64,000 nt of DNA from NCBI GenBank assembly GCA_011109175.1, contig RDEW01000035.1, forward strand, positions 62,001 to 126,000, in the 5' to 3' direction. The translations under genes were made by a program, and so were the position numbers. The DNA is from Dicyema japonicum (taxonomy: Eukaryota; Dicyemida; Rhombozoa; Dicyemidae). Of this stretch, positions 1 through 10,533 are shown piece after piece (position 1 is the first letter of the stretch; each line of letters opens with the position of its first letter). Below the pieces are notes generated by a model. It was given only the letters and a program-made list of their open reading frames with translations, was not told the origin of the DNA and ran no database searches.

Positions 1-480
1 GTTAAATTGATAATCATGCTTAGTTAAGTACATTGTTTAAGACAGGCAAATATCTAAAATTAATAATATTACCTACCTTGAATTCCACTCTTCTATTCGA
101 AATCGAAAATCAGTTTTACCAATAAATGAACTCAAACTTCGTAGACATATTTTAGCAGAATTTTTGGCTTGAATAGAATCGGACTCCTACACATTACGGT
201 TAGAAAAACCAAAGTATAAAACATAGTATCGAAAAAATGATTGATGTATTTGCTAAAGAGTTTCAATCCTAACATGCTTGCAATTGAGGGTAACTAAAGG
301 TAATATTACAGGATTAACTAAATTGCATAGAGTCTTGGAAAAATCCCAATATCTTGTATAATTTTTAAACGAAGCTGCAAAAATTAATGAATTCAACAAA
401 TCATCTGATGATTGAATACACATATTTTTTACGTTAACGTCACATTTTAATAGTTCGACAAAAAGAAAAAGGCATCTATT
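1..480. other. No gene recognised
   Basis: AT-rich sequence downstream of the HEAT-repeat gene. I see no conserved coding frame, repeat or RNA gene in it. Confidence 0.4.
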
Positions 481-2412
481 TTATGAAACAAAGGAAAACC
501 CTTCCGCTTCTTCCCATTCTTCTGCTTTCTTATACATTATCGATGGGCATGAGCATCCACAGGTTAATTTTGTATTCCTGGAAAATTTCGGTGCGAGTGA
601 TCCGCATGAATACATCTGTTTGTTACTATGAAGTTCAAAATCGTTGTCATATGCACTTTTAGCAACGGAAAATGTAGCACGGCCTGGCTCCAACGTTCGG
701 AAACGTTCAGGGACAGAATCTTGGTTTTTCATAGCCATAAAAGCATTTTTGATGGTTTCAAAAATTTTTGGAAACAAATCATCTTTAAAAATTTAAATAT
801 AAAATTAACTATAAGCAACACATAAAGTAGAAATAGAAGTAGCAGCTCCTGAACGAACATAAGATATGGAATCACGAAGATTAACTAAATAAAGAGACCA
901 CAAAGTTTCTAGAAATTTTCTAATTTTAATTCTATTGAAGTTACCTTCCTTCTTCTGGAAATTTCAAAGCTAATCTGCTGCTGGAGAGACACGCGGCTTT
1001 TAATAGGTCATAAATTATACCATCACGAACAGGCCAGCTGTCGTCACCAAATGAGAAGATAAACATTTCAAAAAATAAATTAGCATAAGGCCGCATTACT
1101 TCACTATTAATCTAAAATATATAATTACTAGTAAACCTTTAAAACTAACTCATTTACAGCAATACATGCACATTCTCTTACTGCATGATTCTCGGATTGA
1201 CATTCCTCTAAATAATACTTTACCTAAATTAAATAAGCAAATTAACAGTTTGCTCAAAATGATCCTCTATTAGTTGTCTTCCTGATTGAAGTGTTACTTC
1301 CGACCACACCTTCTGTGCTAGAAGTCGAACTCCTTCCCCCAAATAATAACTGGAAAATAAGGAAATATTTTTTCACCGATTTAAGCATAATGGTGGTAGT
1401 AAAATTGTGATAAATGTGTCCTTTTCAATCTGATTAAAATCAAATTTCTCAACAGAATTGAAAAACAATCTGGTTGCTTCGACAGCTGATCTTCGAACCT
1501 AATATAAATAAAATTGTCTAGAATAAACCTGACTCCAGTTATCAGACAATCCAATACGAAGTTGTTCAGCTTTATTATCCGATAACAGTAACTTTTTGAA
1601 TATTTCTGTATTAATTTCGCCGACTATAAGATGAGTCAAACCGAAACTTGTAAGTGTATCATACAGCGATGAAAGAATTTTATATAACTTTTCCTTAACA
1701 AAACGGTTATCACATGCGAAAGCAGAATCTACAACTTCACACAATTCGCCATTAAAATAATAAAAAAAGAATCTGAATTGTGTTCTATTATCAAATTTAA
1801 AGCTCTAAAATGACAAACAAAAATACTCAAGCCATGTGACAAGATACCGCCAACTTGAAGAATCAAGAATAATCTCTTTAGCTGAGACTCCGATCTTAAA
1901 CGTAAAATTATTTTCAATAAACCATAGAAATTGAACATTCCTCATTTTGGTGCAATTCTCGTTTTAAGGGACCCGTAGATAATGAATTTTTAGTTTTTTT
2001 TACATTAAGTGAAATCCCATCAATTATTTTCTTTATAATATCCTGGCCAATAAAATTATGATTGTGCTTAAAAAGTAGAGCTAAAACAGCCCCTTTAAAA
2101 TTAAAATTAAGTCTCAACCACACTGTTCTCTTATTCTCACTTCTTCATGTTCCAAATATTGAAAGCAAATACGCGAAATGACAGAAACGATTGAATTACT
2201 TAGAAGACTGTTATAATCTCACTAATAAATATAAGCGATCCGAATATAGTATTCCATGGTATGTCGTTATCATCCAAAACAGTCAATAGCTTTTCAAGCC
2301 ATTTTTGATGACAAGCTTCAGTTAAAGTTTCATTTAATTTAATTAGTCCTTTATCACGATTCAATTTTTTAGTACTGCATAAAAGAGTCGTATATATTTC
2401 TTCAATATCCAT
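481..2412 (-). CDS. Conserved HEAT/armadillo-repeat protein, about 9-10 exons
   Basis: Spliced on the minus strand the exons give a conserved alpha-helical repeat protein. Recognisable blocks include SENHAVRECACIAVNEL near 1150-1200, FGDDSWPVRD near 1030 and MYSCGSLAPK near 590, a pattern I associate with an uncharacterised but widely conserved eukaryotic HEAT protein. Introns read by hand are 22-30 nt: one of 29 nt at about 2075-2103, one of 28 nt near 1896-1923, one of 22 nt near 1799-1820, one of 30 nt near 1500-1530, one of ~27 nt near 1350 and one of 27 nt near 785-812; each joins frames correctly. The first exon reads from an ATG at 2412 to about 2224. Two joins do not work: after exon 1 (2200-2224) and at a T7 run near 1772, where the frame slips by one base. 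These could be assembly errors or real lesions. The protein ends at 481. I cannot give a gene name; the repeat assignment is fairly sure. Confidence 0.75.
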
Positions 2413-2560
2413 TATAGCAACAAAACTACGTATTAAACACTAAATTAAAAACCAAAATTAAATTTAAATAATTGAATAAAATTTTAATTATAATCTATCG
2501 GCGTCAAAAAATAATTTTAATATTATTATTTATTTATATATGATCTGCTAGAGCAGAAAA
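2413..2560. other. AT-rich intergenic stretch
   Basis: Simple AT-rich sequence upstream of the HEAT gene start, including a (TTA)n-like run near 2518-2540. It probably holds that gene's promoter, but I see no specific motif. Confidence 0.3.
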
Positions 2561-2569
2561 CTCAACAAA

Positions 2570-3095
2570 CCCAGACAAATTGAAGGGATTACGAACACTC
2601 CGTAACCAAGCACTTACAAAATCAGACAGCTGCAACCAGAAGCCAAATGAAAAAGAATTGAAAAGAATGACACAATACCAATTTCAGCATCCCTATAAAA
2701 GATAACCCTAAGGGACTAATGTAACAATTAGCAATCAAAGAAATAATGTCTAAACTCAAGACCAATAAATCCTCGGGACCTTACGGAATACCAGTAAAAC
2801 TGTTCAAGTATAGGTCTATTAAACTAGCAACAGCTATAACAAAAAATTTTAGTAGGATGGCAATGCATTACAATCCAGACATTCTTTGTAAAGGACTACC
2901 TGTTCCAACAGAAAAACTTAGGAAACCAAAAAAGCCATCTACACACCTACGTCCAATATTTCTACTTTCGGTAAGACCCTTCAGAAAATATTATTAAATA
3001 TTATCCTCAACGAGATAAGACACCAAGTGGACGAATATTTTTACTCAAATCAAAGTGGATTTAGTTTTGAATGTTCAACTGCAGACATTATATGA
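2570..3095 (+). pseudogene. RTE-like reverse transcriptase fragment
   Basis: Frame 2746-2997 reads LKTNKSSGPYGIPVKLFKY, the start of a non-LTR reverse transcriptase (usual form LKNNKAPGPDGI..ELFKY). After 2968 the homology moves to another frame and continues with LQKILLNIILNEI and NQSGFSFECSTADII before a stop at 3093. The order of these motifs matches the RTE-like copies elsewhere in the window. No YADD motif is reached, so this is a truncated, frameshifted relic. Confidence 0.75.
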
Positions 3096-3239
3096 CCATA
3101 TAAATAATATATTTTTCGTTTTGGTTCACCCTCACGCGACGAAAATTGGATTCCAGTTTCAATCTGGCAACTAAAAACTACAATTACTCTCCTGTCAACC
3201 TGTTCAACGACTTCAGCGAAGTCGGACTGGATGATGGTG

Positions 3240-3690
3240 GCTATTAAGCAGGAGAAAAGCTTTCGCTCCCAAAGATATACCTAATCCTCCTCGGGACATT
3301 GAACAGAACCCCGGGCCCCAAAAAAAGTTGAAAATTCCTCAGTGTCATTCAATTTAACATAAACGACCTTGCACACAAATAATCTGAGCTTATTGCCTTT
3401 CTCATCACCCACAAAATCGATATTTCTTTCCTACAAGAAAGGAAGCTATCCAGAAAATCAATTTTTCCTTATTTCAAATATTATTCAATTGTCCACCATC
3501 ACCGACCTAATTCAAACATGGGGGAGGTGTACTCACCTTTATACACAAGTCCATTCCATTCTGTATACTTCAAGTCCATTCTATTCTCTAAGGAAATTAC
3601 CGAAAAAATTCGTACAAGACGCCGACAAAAAAATAATGAATCCTTCACTATCTTTGTTGTTATCCTGGAACTATCTACTTAAATAGTGAA
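3240..3690 (+). pseudogene. 5' part of a CR1/L2-like non-LTR element with 2A-like motif
   Basis: At 3295-3318 one frame reads DIEQNPGP, the DxExNPGP signature of 2A-like translational recoding peptides. It is followed directly by KKLKIPQC, which resembles the first strand of an APE endonuclease (K..QLNINGI.. in the element at 63117). In shifted frames the homology continues with IDISFLQE near 3417-3437. At least two frameshifts are present, so the copy is dead. The same arrangement, 2A-like motif then endonuclease, is seen in the better copy at 63117. Confidence 0.6.
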
Positions 3691-3770
3691 AATACTGAGT
3701 TTATCAACAAGAGGCCGAACTATCCAACTTAAATAGTGAAATTACTGAGTTTACAACAAGAGGAAATTCG
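3668..3770 (+). repeat. Two-copy tandem repeat, unit about 50 bp
   Basis: The segment containing CTTAAATAGTGAAAATACTG and the following TTTATCAACAAGAGG recurs about 54 bp later with a few changes (CTTAAATAGTGAAATTACTG). Confidence 0.6.
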
Positions 3771-3834
3771 AACGATAGAATAATTTCATAACCAAAAGTG
3801 GTGGTAATTTCATGTTCTCAAGTCAAATGAGTTT

Positions 3835-4050
3835 CAAAGCGAAGATCCACATTACAAGGGCATATTACAAGAGGAAGGAACTATTGCACGGCAAGGGAAT
3901 CTCCAAGGCGAAGAAGCATATTACAAGTCGAATAAACTTATTCTACAAGACGAAGGAACCTGTTGACGGCAAGGGAATCTCCTCAAGGCGAAGAAACATA
4001 TTACTAGTCGAATGGACATATTCTACAAGAACTAAGGAACCTATTGAAGG
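3835..4050 (+). repeat. Imperfect tandem repeat, unit about 75-80 bp
   Basis: GGCAAGGGAATCTCC occurs near 3891 and 3968, each followed by an AAGGCGAAGAA segment, a CATATTAC segment and a TATTCTACAAGA segment. The spacing is about 77 bp. A 96-codon open frame crosses the repeat but looks like a by-product of it. Confidence 0.6.
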
Positions 4051-4094
4051 GCGCAGTAGCCAAAGGGTCAAAATCTCTGGATATTTTCCAAGTT

Positions 4095-4330
4095 GGACCT
4101 AGTACCCACACCAATTGATCCCTACATTCGTATCTGGGTCTACATGGAACTTTGTTACCCACACCATTGATCCCTACAAAACCTGGGACTGCCGTGGAAG
4201 TACATACTGGAGTTGGGACCTACTGGGGGGTACCCAACCAATTGTTCCCTACATTCGAATTGGGATCTACACAAGACTTTGTTAACCACATCATCGGTCC
4301 CTACAGGGCGGCTTGGGACTATTGTACTTA
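4095..4330 (+). repeat. Imperfect tandem repeat with CCCACACCA..TCCCTACA core
   Basis: The core ACCCACACCAATTGATCCCTACA recurs in diverged form about every 55-75 bp (near 4103, 4158, 4224 and 4285), each followed by a TTGGGATCTACA-like segment. No coding signal is convincing here. Confidence 0.6.
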
Positions 4331-4359
4331 CTACTGTAAGTTTAAAAGGACTCACTAGG

Positions 4360-4725
4360 GGAGAACTAACTGAAGATGGGCTTACTAGCTTTGTGCCTAC
4401 TACGTTCTGGATATGAAATTAGGATGTGTAACTTCCAAGACTAGTAGAAAGGTGATTAGTTATTTTCGTCTTCCCCGTGCCTCCTTATTTTAAATTGAAG
4501 TCTTCATTATTTGGTAATCTCCGTTTTCGAAAACGACGTTGAGCATCGTATCGATCCATTATCTACCCTGTAACATAATGCAATATCCCTAAGCGCCTAA
4601 TAGAAAGTAGCCACAAAAGTTCTGCAATATCCTTTCACCATCCAATGGATAGGGATCCTTCCGACCGATGTAGATAAGTGTAGAACGTGCTGTATTCAAA
4701 TTAATATCCGAGTATCTTCAAATTA
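4360..4725. other. No gene recognised
   Basis: Unique-looking sequence between the tandem repeats and a SINE fragment. I find no conserved frame in it. Confidence 0.3.
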
Positions 4726-4729
4726 TAGA

Positions 4730-4800
4730 AATAGCCGCGTGGCGCCATGTGGTGCTTCGTGGCTCATTGGCTGAAGTTTCAGATATGTAGAACCTCAGGA
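4730..4800 (+). repeat. SINE-like family, 5' fragment
   Basis: GCCGCGTGGCGCCATGTGGT followed by GCTTCGTGGCTCATTGGCTG matches the 5' head of the longer copies at about 14.9-15.2 kb (minus), 22.2 kb (plus) and 42.6 kb (plus). The rest of the unit is absent. Confidence 0.7.
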
Positions 4801-4836
4801 AAACATTTTCCATAATATCAGGTCTAATGCTAATAT

Positions 4837-4900
4837 GTCGCGAGCGCTGAGCGAGATAACAGGTGATTTGACAGGTGCCAACATCTGTCATGTTAATTGA
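4837..4900 (+). repeat. TGTCGCGAGC terminal-repeat-like sequence
   Basis: TGTCGCGAGCGCTGAGCGAG and a downstream TGACAG..CAACATCTGTCAT block recur in inverted orientation at 23760-23824, and the start recurs at 46787. The shared TGTCGCGA start is also the outer end of the right terminal repeat at 14887, which suggests related DNA transposon ends. Confidence 0.5.
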
Positions 4901-5203
4901 AAATTAATCAATACTAAAGTTTTGGAATAATTTGTGCGTTTTTAAATAAAATCATTATTTTTACTAATAGATATTAATCTTAGGTAATAATTGTGGCGCG
5001 CCATCCGCGTTACAAATTCTATCGTGTTACATTTTGACCTTGAAATTTTATTTTTTTTGACACGAATCAACCTTGATATGAATGAATGAATGAATGAATG
5101 AAAGATCAACAACATGTTACGAATTAGGTACCAATAAGTCTGCATGTTAGGCCTAGACTCTTCATCCCGGTACTTGTTTTCTGACAATCCATCCTATGTC
5201 TAT

Positions 5204-7042
5204 TTACTTTGACGTCCTGATTCGGATGTCCTCCTTGATCGGCCTGACAAGTTTGTTTTCTTCCTCCGTCAGGGCTTCTTGCAATTTTTTACCGAGGGCT
5301 AGTTTTATTGCCGCCCGCCGTGTTCTCTCCAGTCGTGCGATAATCCTTTCTCTCGAAGGGGTGTAGAACCATCCCTCGCTTCCGTAGATCATTCTGGGAA
5401 GAATCACATTCCGGAAGATGAAGAGCATGGAATTGACGTCTAGCTTCAGTCTTTTAGTGCAGTACAGTGCCTGCAAAGCCTTTTTCCTTCGCCCTTCAAT
5501 GTCCTCCATGTATGATCCTCTTCCATCGACTGAAATCCCCAGGTATTTCAATGACTAAACTCTCGGTATACAGAGAGTGTAGGGCTCTTCCTGATGTCTA
5601 CCCGGCCTGCTTATCCTCAAATAACTGGATTTTTCCGTCGAGAGTTTCATGCCTCTCCGATCGCACCAACCCTGGACTTCGTCGATAAAAACACCTAGTC
5701 GCCGCTCTGAGAAGTATGCCTTCAAAGATGAATCCAGGATTAGAATGTCGTCCGCGTAAATCATTTACTTGGTTCTGGCGTTCTGCGGAGACGGAAAATC
5801 TTCCATAAATATGTTAAATAGCAAAGGGCTAAGAATAGATCCCTGTGGCACTCCTCTTTTAAATGATATTCCATCCGAATAACTTCCACCAACTACCACG
5901 TGGGATATCCTCCCAGTTAGGTAGTCCTTCAGCCATAGGAACATTTCTCTGGTTATTTTAGACCGAATTAGTTGACGAAATAACGCCTCGTGCCATACAC
6001 TGTCGCCTCGTGCCCTTCTATAAACCGATTCAGTCTTTTAAAAACAATACGTTCCATAATCTTTGATGTAGAACATATGAGACTTATCGGCCTATAACTG
6101 AGGGGATCCTTCCTGAGCTTTTCCTGGCTTGAGGATCATCTTAACAATAGAACATTTCCATAAAGGAGGTACGTGTCCGAGCCTGAAACTCGAGTCGTAC
6201 ATCTCACGTAGAACAGACAATAGTTCATCAGAACCTTCTTTGAACATAATAATAGGAATCCCATCAAATCCGGGTGCCTTGTTCTTGCATTCACGAATTG
6301 CTGTTCTAACTTCTGCCATTGAGACTTTTTATGTCAAACTACCTAGATCTTCCATAGAGTAATCCATGAAATTAGGCAACTCATCTGAAAATTTTTCATT
6401 TATAACACTAATAGGATCGACACCCTGTATATTCTCTAGTTGACTTCGGAATACCGAAGGAACTTTTTCCAATGGGATTGTCCTTCCATTTTGATCGGCT
6501 AGCTCAATGTTTTTTGCTTTTAAACTCCCATTCGTTAGCCTCCTGTACATTTTCCAGAAACAAGGGTTTTTCCAGTTAACCTTAGAGGCTGCAATCTTCA
6601 ATTTATTTTCGGCGTTTACTCTCCAAGCTTCTTGTAGCATTGTTTGGATCACATCAATTCTGTATTTCAAGATTTTCCTGTCTCACATATCAATACATCG
6701 TCTGTGCTTCGCCTTCAGAGTATTCCTCTCGCGAATAAGATCCCGTATTATAGGTGGGCAAGAATCTTTGCTCTTCAGAAAGCTCTTCGAGTAAACCTTC
6801 CTTCCATATAATTGAAGATACGTCAGCATAGTGCTGGATAATACCCTGTCGAAAACATCCAGCTCATTTGGTGTAGAACAAATGATAGTCTTCAATAGTA
6901 TGTTCACGGACAAATAATGACGATAATGTACCCAGTCTATTGACGAAGTATCATAGTATAGGAAAATATTTTCTGCAATGTTTGGTTCCAAATTTATAGA
7001 TATTTCCTGCGGAATATGATCACTCCCAATGTCCCAAAGCAA
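5204..7042 (-). pseudogene. Jockey/I-like non-LTR retrotransposon, endonuclease tail plus reverse transcriptase
   Basis: On the minus strand the frames follow pol order: GSDHIPQEIS (end of the endonuclease, 7042 downwards), a linker with KAKHRR, CKNKAPGFDGIP (6270), LKPGKAQEG (6110), MIYADDILIL (5764, the catalytic YADD) and KYLGISVDG (5550), then a thumb-like region ending near 5204. The frame changes several times (for example near 6680, 6330 and 6090), so the copy is dead. Related relics of the same family lie at 22838-23700, 39300-39960 and 50470-51000. Confidence 0.8.
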
Positions 7043-7100
7043 CCTTGATATTCAGATGTTGCAGTTTTTATATCAGCCTTGATATTCAGATGTTGCCGTT
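7036..7100 (+). repeat. Direct repeat, unit about 33 bp
   Basis: CCTTGATATTCAGATGTTGC followed by (A/C)GTTTTTAT occurs twice, head to tail, exactly at the junction between the minus-strand retroelement and the plus-strand integrase remnant. Confidence 0.7.
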
Positions 7101-7119
7101 TTTATCAAAAATGCTACTT

Positions 7120-7473
7120 AAAAATTTAGTACTAACTATTGAAGAGTACAAAAATATTGTTGCTTATTTGGAAAACAATAAGATTGATAAAAATTTAACT
7201 GGAATGAAGAAGTCCCGATTTCTAAATAAGACAAAATGTTTCTTACTAGAAGACTCTAGGCTAATAACCAATGATGGAACAAAAAAATTGTAATTTCTCA
7301 AGATGATTTGGAAACTATGAAGTCTGAATTTACATTTGAAAACGCATTATGGAGTAAACAAAATGAAAGAATACTCTGACAACTATTTTTTTACTATTAA
7401 GAGATCTATCATCCGAAAAGTTTGTGCTGAATGTATGGCGTGTGCACAAAGTCAGCCGCTAAAAGCACATATT
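7120..7473 (+). pseudogene. Integrase first copy, N-terminal HHCC part
   Basis: The translation contains TIEEYKNIVAYLENNKIDKN near 7139, then HYGVNKMKEYSDNYFFTIKR and CAECMACAQSQPLKAH near 7340-7470. This is the H-H-C-C zinc-binding domain that precedes retroviral-type integrase cores. The frame breaks near 7290-7340. At 7473 it is cut by the minus-strand RTE-like insertion and resumes at 10534; the 14-bp sequence TAAAAGCACATATT is present at both edges. Confidence 0.75.
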
Positions 7474-7490
7474 ATTATAAGCACTTATCG

Positions 7491-9476
7491 CTATGTCATA
7501 GGACTTGACAAAGCATGTGCAACACGAGTTAGCAAATCACTGGTTAGTTTCATCCACTTCCTCCTATTCAAAGCCGCAGCGCGCAACCAGTCCAGATCCT
7601 CTCCACTTGCAAGATGCCGTCCCATTTCTTTGAGGTCCTCGTCGAGAACGATTGCCAGTGTCGTCCTTGGGCGACCACGGAAACGGGGGGCCTCCAACAT
7701 GAAGTAATCCTCCATGGCTACGTTCGCGGGGCATCTAGGTCCAGTCGCAGAATATGGCCGAAAAGCCTCCATCGTGTATCCAGAATCTCATTAGAAATTT
7801 CTGAGGTCTTCGTCCTCTTATAGAGAAGATTAGATGACATCCTCGTATCACTTCTTTCGAACATCATATGCCGTAGTTGGTCTCTATGAAACGCATTAAG
7901 CCTTTTCAGTTCATTTCTTGAGCAGGCCCAAATACCAGCGTTATATAGTAGTATGGGTTTCACTAGCGAGTTGTATAATCGAGTTTTTGTTATAATGTCA
8001 AGGCCCTTTTTGTGAAGTCAGATGTTCTTCAATCTGGAGAGGGCAGTTTGTGCTAGGGTTTTCCTTCTCGTAATTTCTTCATGGTCTCCTAGGAGGGAGC
8101 CAAGCTTTTTGCATTTGCGCCAGTACTCCTCCGTCCTTGTTTCTTCCCTCTTGAGTTCAGTTACGTCAGTCTTGTCCGGATTTACTGTTAGGAAACCATT
8201 CGGCTAGTCTTCCAGACACTTCTTCCATCAAGCGGGTGAGCGGTATTTTGTCATTTGAAGTAAAGTCTACGTCGTCAGCATACGCAATAATGTTTGTCTT
8301 TTCACCCATTATCGGTTTTGACTCCCGTAAAGCAGCTTCAAGGTATATGACAAAAAGTATAGGTGATAATGGGTCTCCCTGTGGAGTGCCAACAGTCGTC
8401 TCAAATCGGCGAGACAAGGCTCCCCCGACTCTTACAGTGAGCCAAGTATCAGCTAGGAGGGTGGTGGCCATTCTGACAGTTGAAGCGTCTAGGAAACTTT
8501 CCAAAACCAGTATTAGCCTCCGTCTGTCGACAGAGTCCCTCGAAATGTCGATTCCGAGGATGGTTGTAGACATTTTGAACTTTTGAACGGCCGCAGATCT
8601 CCACTTGTGGGACCACAAAACATCGGAAGTAGATCTTCCTTTTCGGAATCCGCTGTGGTATGGCGACAGAAAAGTATCTAGGCGTCCTTCCATCCTTTGT
8701 AATGTTATGTTCGCCAGAATTTTCCGAAGTGAATTCATTAATATGACCGGACGGAGGTTCTCCACCTTAGATCTTGGTTTATTCGCCTTCTGTACAGGTA
8801 TCAAGATACCCTCTCCCAGGGTCAGCGTGTGACCATAATAGTACATTTCATTCAGGATCCTAGCGATGCATTCATACAGCTTTTGGGTTCCATATTTGAA
8901 GAATTCACCAGCGAGTCCGTCGGGGCCAGGAGTCCTGTTGTTTTTCAACTTGGAACTCGCAAGTTCAACTTCATATGGTGTGATTTCCTCGTCCAATTTT
9001 CCTCGTTCTAGGTTGATAGTGTCGTTCCTTGGGTCAAAAAGTTTTCCAAAGTGGGCAGCGATAATTTCAGCCACTTCCATTTGGTCCACAATTTGCGTTC
9101 CTTTGTCATCTCTTATCATTATCGGTTGATGGGGTCTATTTCCTTTCATCTGTTTCACAGCCTCGTAAAATCTAGCGTTGTCCTTGAGAGATTCTATCTT
9201 CTTAATCTGGTCCAGTGCTTTATTTCTGTTATGCTGGCGTATAGTTTTTCTTATTTTTGCTTTGATAGTTTTTCTTTCTAGCCGCAATTTTGATTTTACG
9301 TTCGAATCGTCAGTATTTTGATATAGCATCCATATGGTCTTCTGTTTATTGGCAAGGTCCTTCACCGTGTAAATTTCATTGTGCGATGGGGTTTTCTCAT
9401 TTTCTTTCAATAGATGCAGATTGGCTCCTTTATGTATTGAGTGCTTTACAAAATCCCAGGATTTTCCGGGCGGCAA
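7491..9476 (-). pseudogene. Reverse transcriptase region of RTE-like copy 1
   Basis: A 436-codon frame (9476-8166) contains the RT core: LKNNRTPGPDGLAGEFFKYG, LRPVILMNSLRKILANI, SGFRKGRSTSD, GTPQGDPLSP and AYADDVDF. Relative to copy 2, six bases are missing near 8541, turning SRAFDSVD into SRDSVD. That removes Ala-Phe next to the first catalytic Asp (motif A). A one-base insertion near 8194 then breaks the frame. The C-terminal region resumes at 7963-7491 with ILDTRWRLFGHILRLDLDAP and ends ..ALSSPMT. The copy cannot make a complete enzyme. Confidence 0.85.
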
Positions 9477-9511
9477 ATCTTAGGCATGTTTTCTAGTTCT
9501 GCATCCAGATA

Positions 9512-10447
9512 TTATTTGAATTCTAGGGCCCCTTCTGATTGACTGATTAAGGATTCCAGATTATAACGTCTATAGTTAGGTTCTGTGGTTTCAATGTGCT
9601 CCCGTTTCGTTCTTTGTAGTACCATAAATCTCTTTAGAGAAAGTCTAGCAATAACCATTTTGTGGTCGCTGTCGATAATCGATCCACCATAAGCTCGTGC
9701 ATCAAGTATAATTCCTCGGTCTTTTTGCCTGCATATGATATAGTCGATCTGGTTGTACATATTTATCACTCGCCCTTCGGGGTTTGTTCTGTGTCCCGAC
9801 CACGTAGATTTATGTCTGGCTGGATGCATGAAGGCTGTATCGCATAAAAATAGGTTGTTCGTTTGACAGAAGTTAGCTAGTAGAGTTCCCGGGAGATTTC
9901 TTTTCCCCCTACCATGCCTTCCCATGAATATCTCATCGGTCGTAACCTGGGTGCCAGCTTTCGCATTTAGGTCTCCTGCGATCATTACTAGTGTTGAGAG
10001 AGCATACATGGAGAAAACGGCAGAAAGACTGGTGTAAAAGTCATCAATCTCATCAGGGTTTTTATTAAGCCATCCACTGTGAGGGGCGTACACGTTTATT
10101 ATAGTTAGATATTTCTTCGACGGGTTGAGGTCATCCAGTTTCAATTGCAACACCCCGATTCTATCATTCACATTGTAACATCGGCAAACTCTCCTGGATA
10201 GATCTTTCCTGACCGCAAATCCTAGCCCATAGTGCTTGTTTCCACCTGGAAGGAAGATTAGTCGGAAGTTCCCATGTTGTTCTTCGATCCCGTTTATAAG
10301 TTTGGTCTCCTGAAGGCAGGCGATTGAAACCTTGTATTTTGAAAGATCCTCGACCAGTTCCTTCCGTTTCCAAACGCTAGAGAGTCCCCTGACGTTAAAC
10401 GTGAGAAGGGAGAAGTCCGATGGCTTGAAACTGTGTTTTCCAGACAT
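9512..10447 (-). pseudogene. APE-type endonuclease region of RTE-like copy 1
   Basis: The frame starts MSGKHSFKPSDFSLLTFNVRG and shows the apurinic-endonuclease landmarks: LQETKL (metal-binding Glu), INVYAPHSG, IAGDLNAKAG, YNQIDYIICR and IIDSDHKMV (catalytic Asp-His). It should nick target DNA to prime reverse transcription. The ATG at 10447 is chosen because it precedes the conserved core; the frame is open somewhat further upstream. It stops at 9512 where copy 2 encodes Glu (GAA to TAA). Copy 2 carries different lesions in the same region, so the parent element was probably intact. Confidence 0.85.
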
Positions 10448-10533
10448 TGAGATCAAGAGCCACGTCACCAGCTCAACCAAAAAAATGATGGGGTCTATTT
10501 CCTTTCATCTGTTTGGCGAGAAAGAAGTTAAAG

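Larger units (their letters stand above)
7474..10533 (-). mobile_element. RTE-like non-LTR retrotransposon, young copy 1
   Basis: A full-length-looking copy oriented minus, almost identical to 51917-54935. TAAAAGCACATATT occurs at 7460-7473 and 10534-10547 as a 14-bp target site duplication. The 3' end (left) finishes in a short (TAA)n-type tail after ATAAGTGCTTAT. The 5' end (right) is unusual: between the normal 5' end near 10485 and the target duplication lie about 48 extra bases, of which 29 (10486-10514) duplicate the internal stretch 9127-9155. Confidence 0.9.

Noticed and set aside
8236-9496. Several plus-strand open frames of 60-116 codons antisense to RTE-like copy 1 (and the mirror set at 53116-54389).
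   Set aside because: They are frames opposite the RT and endonuclease coding sequence, repeated only because the element is repeated. No protein features.
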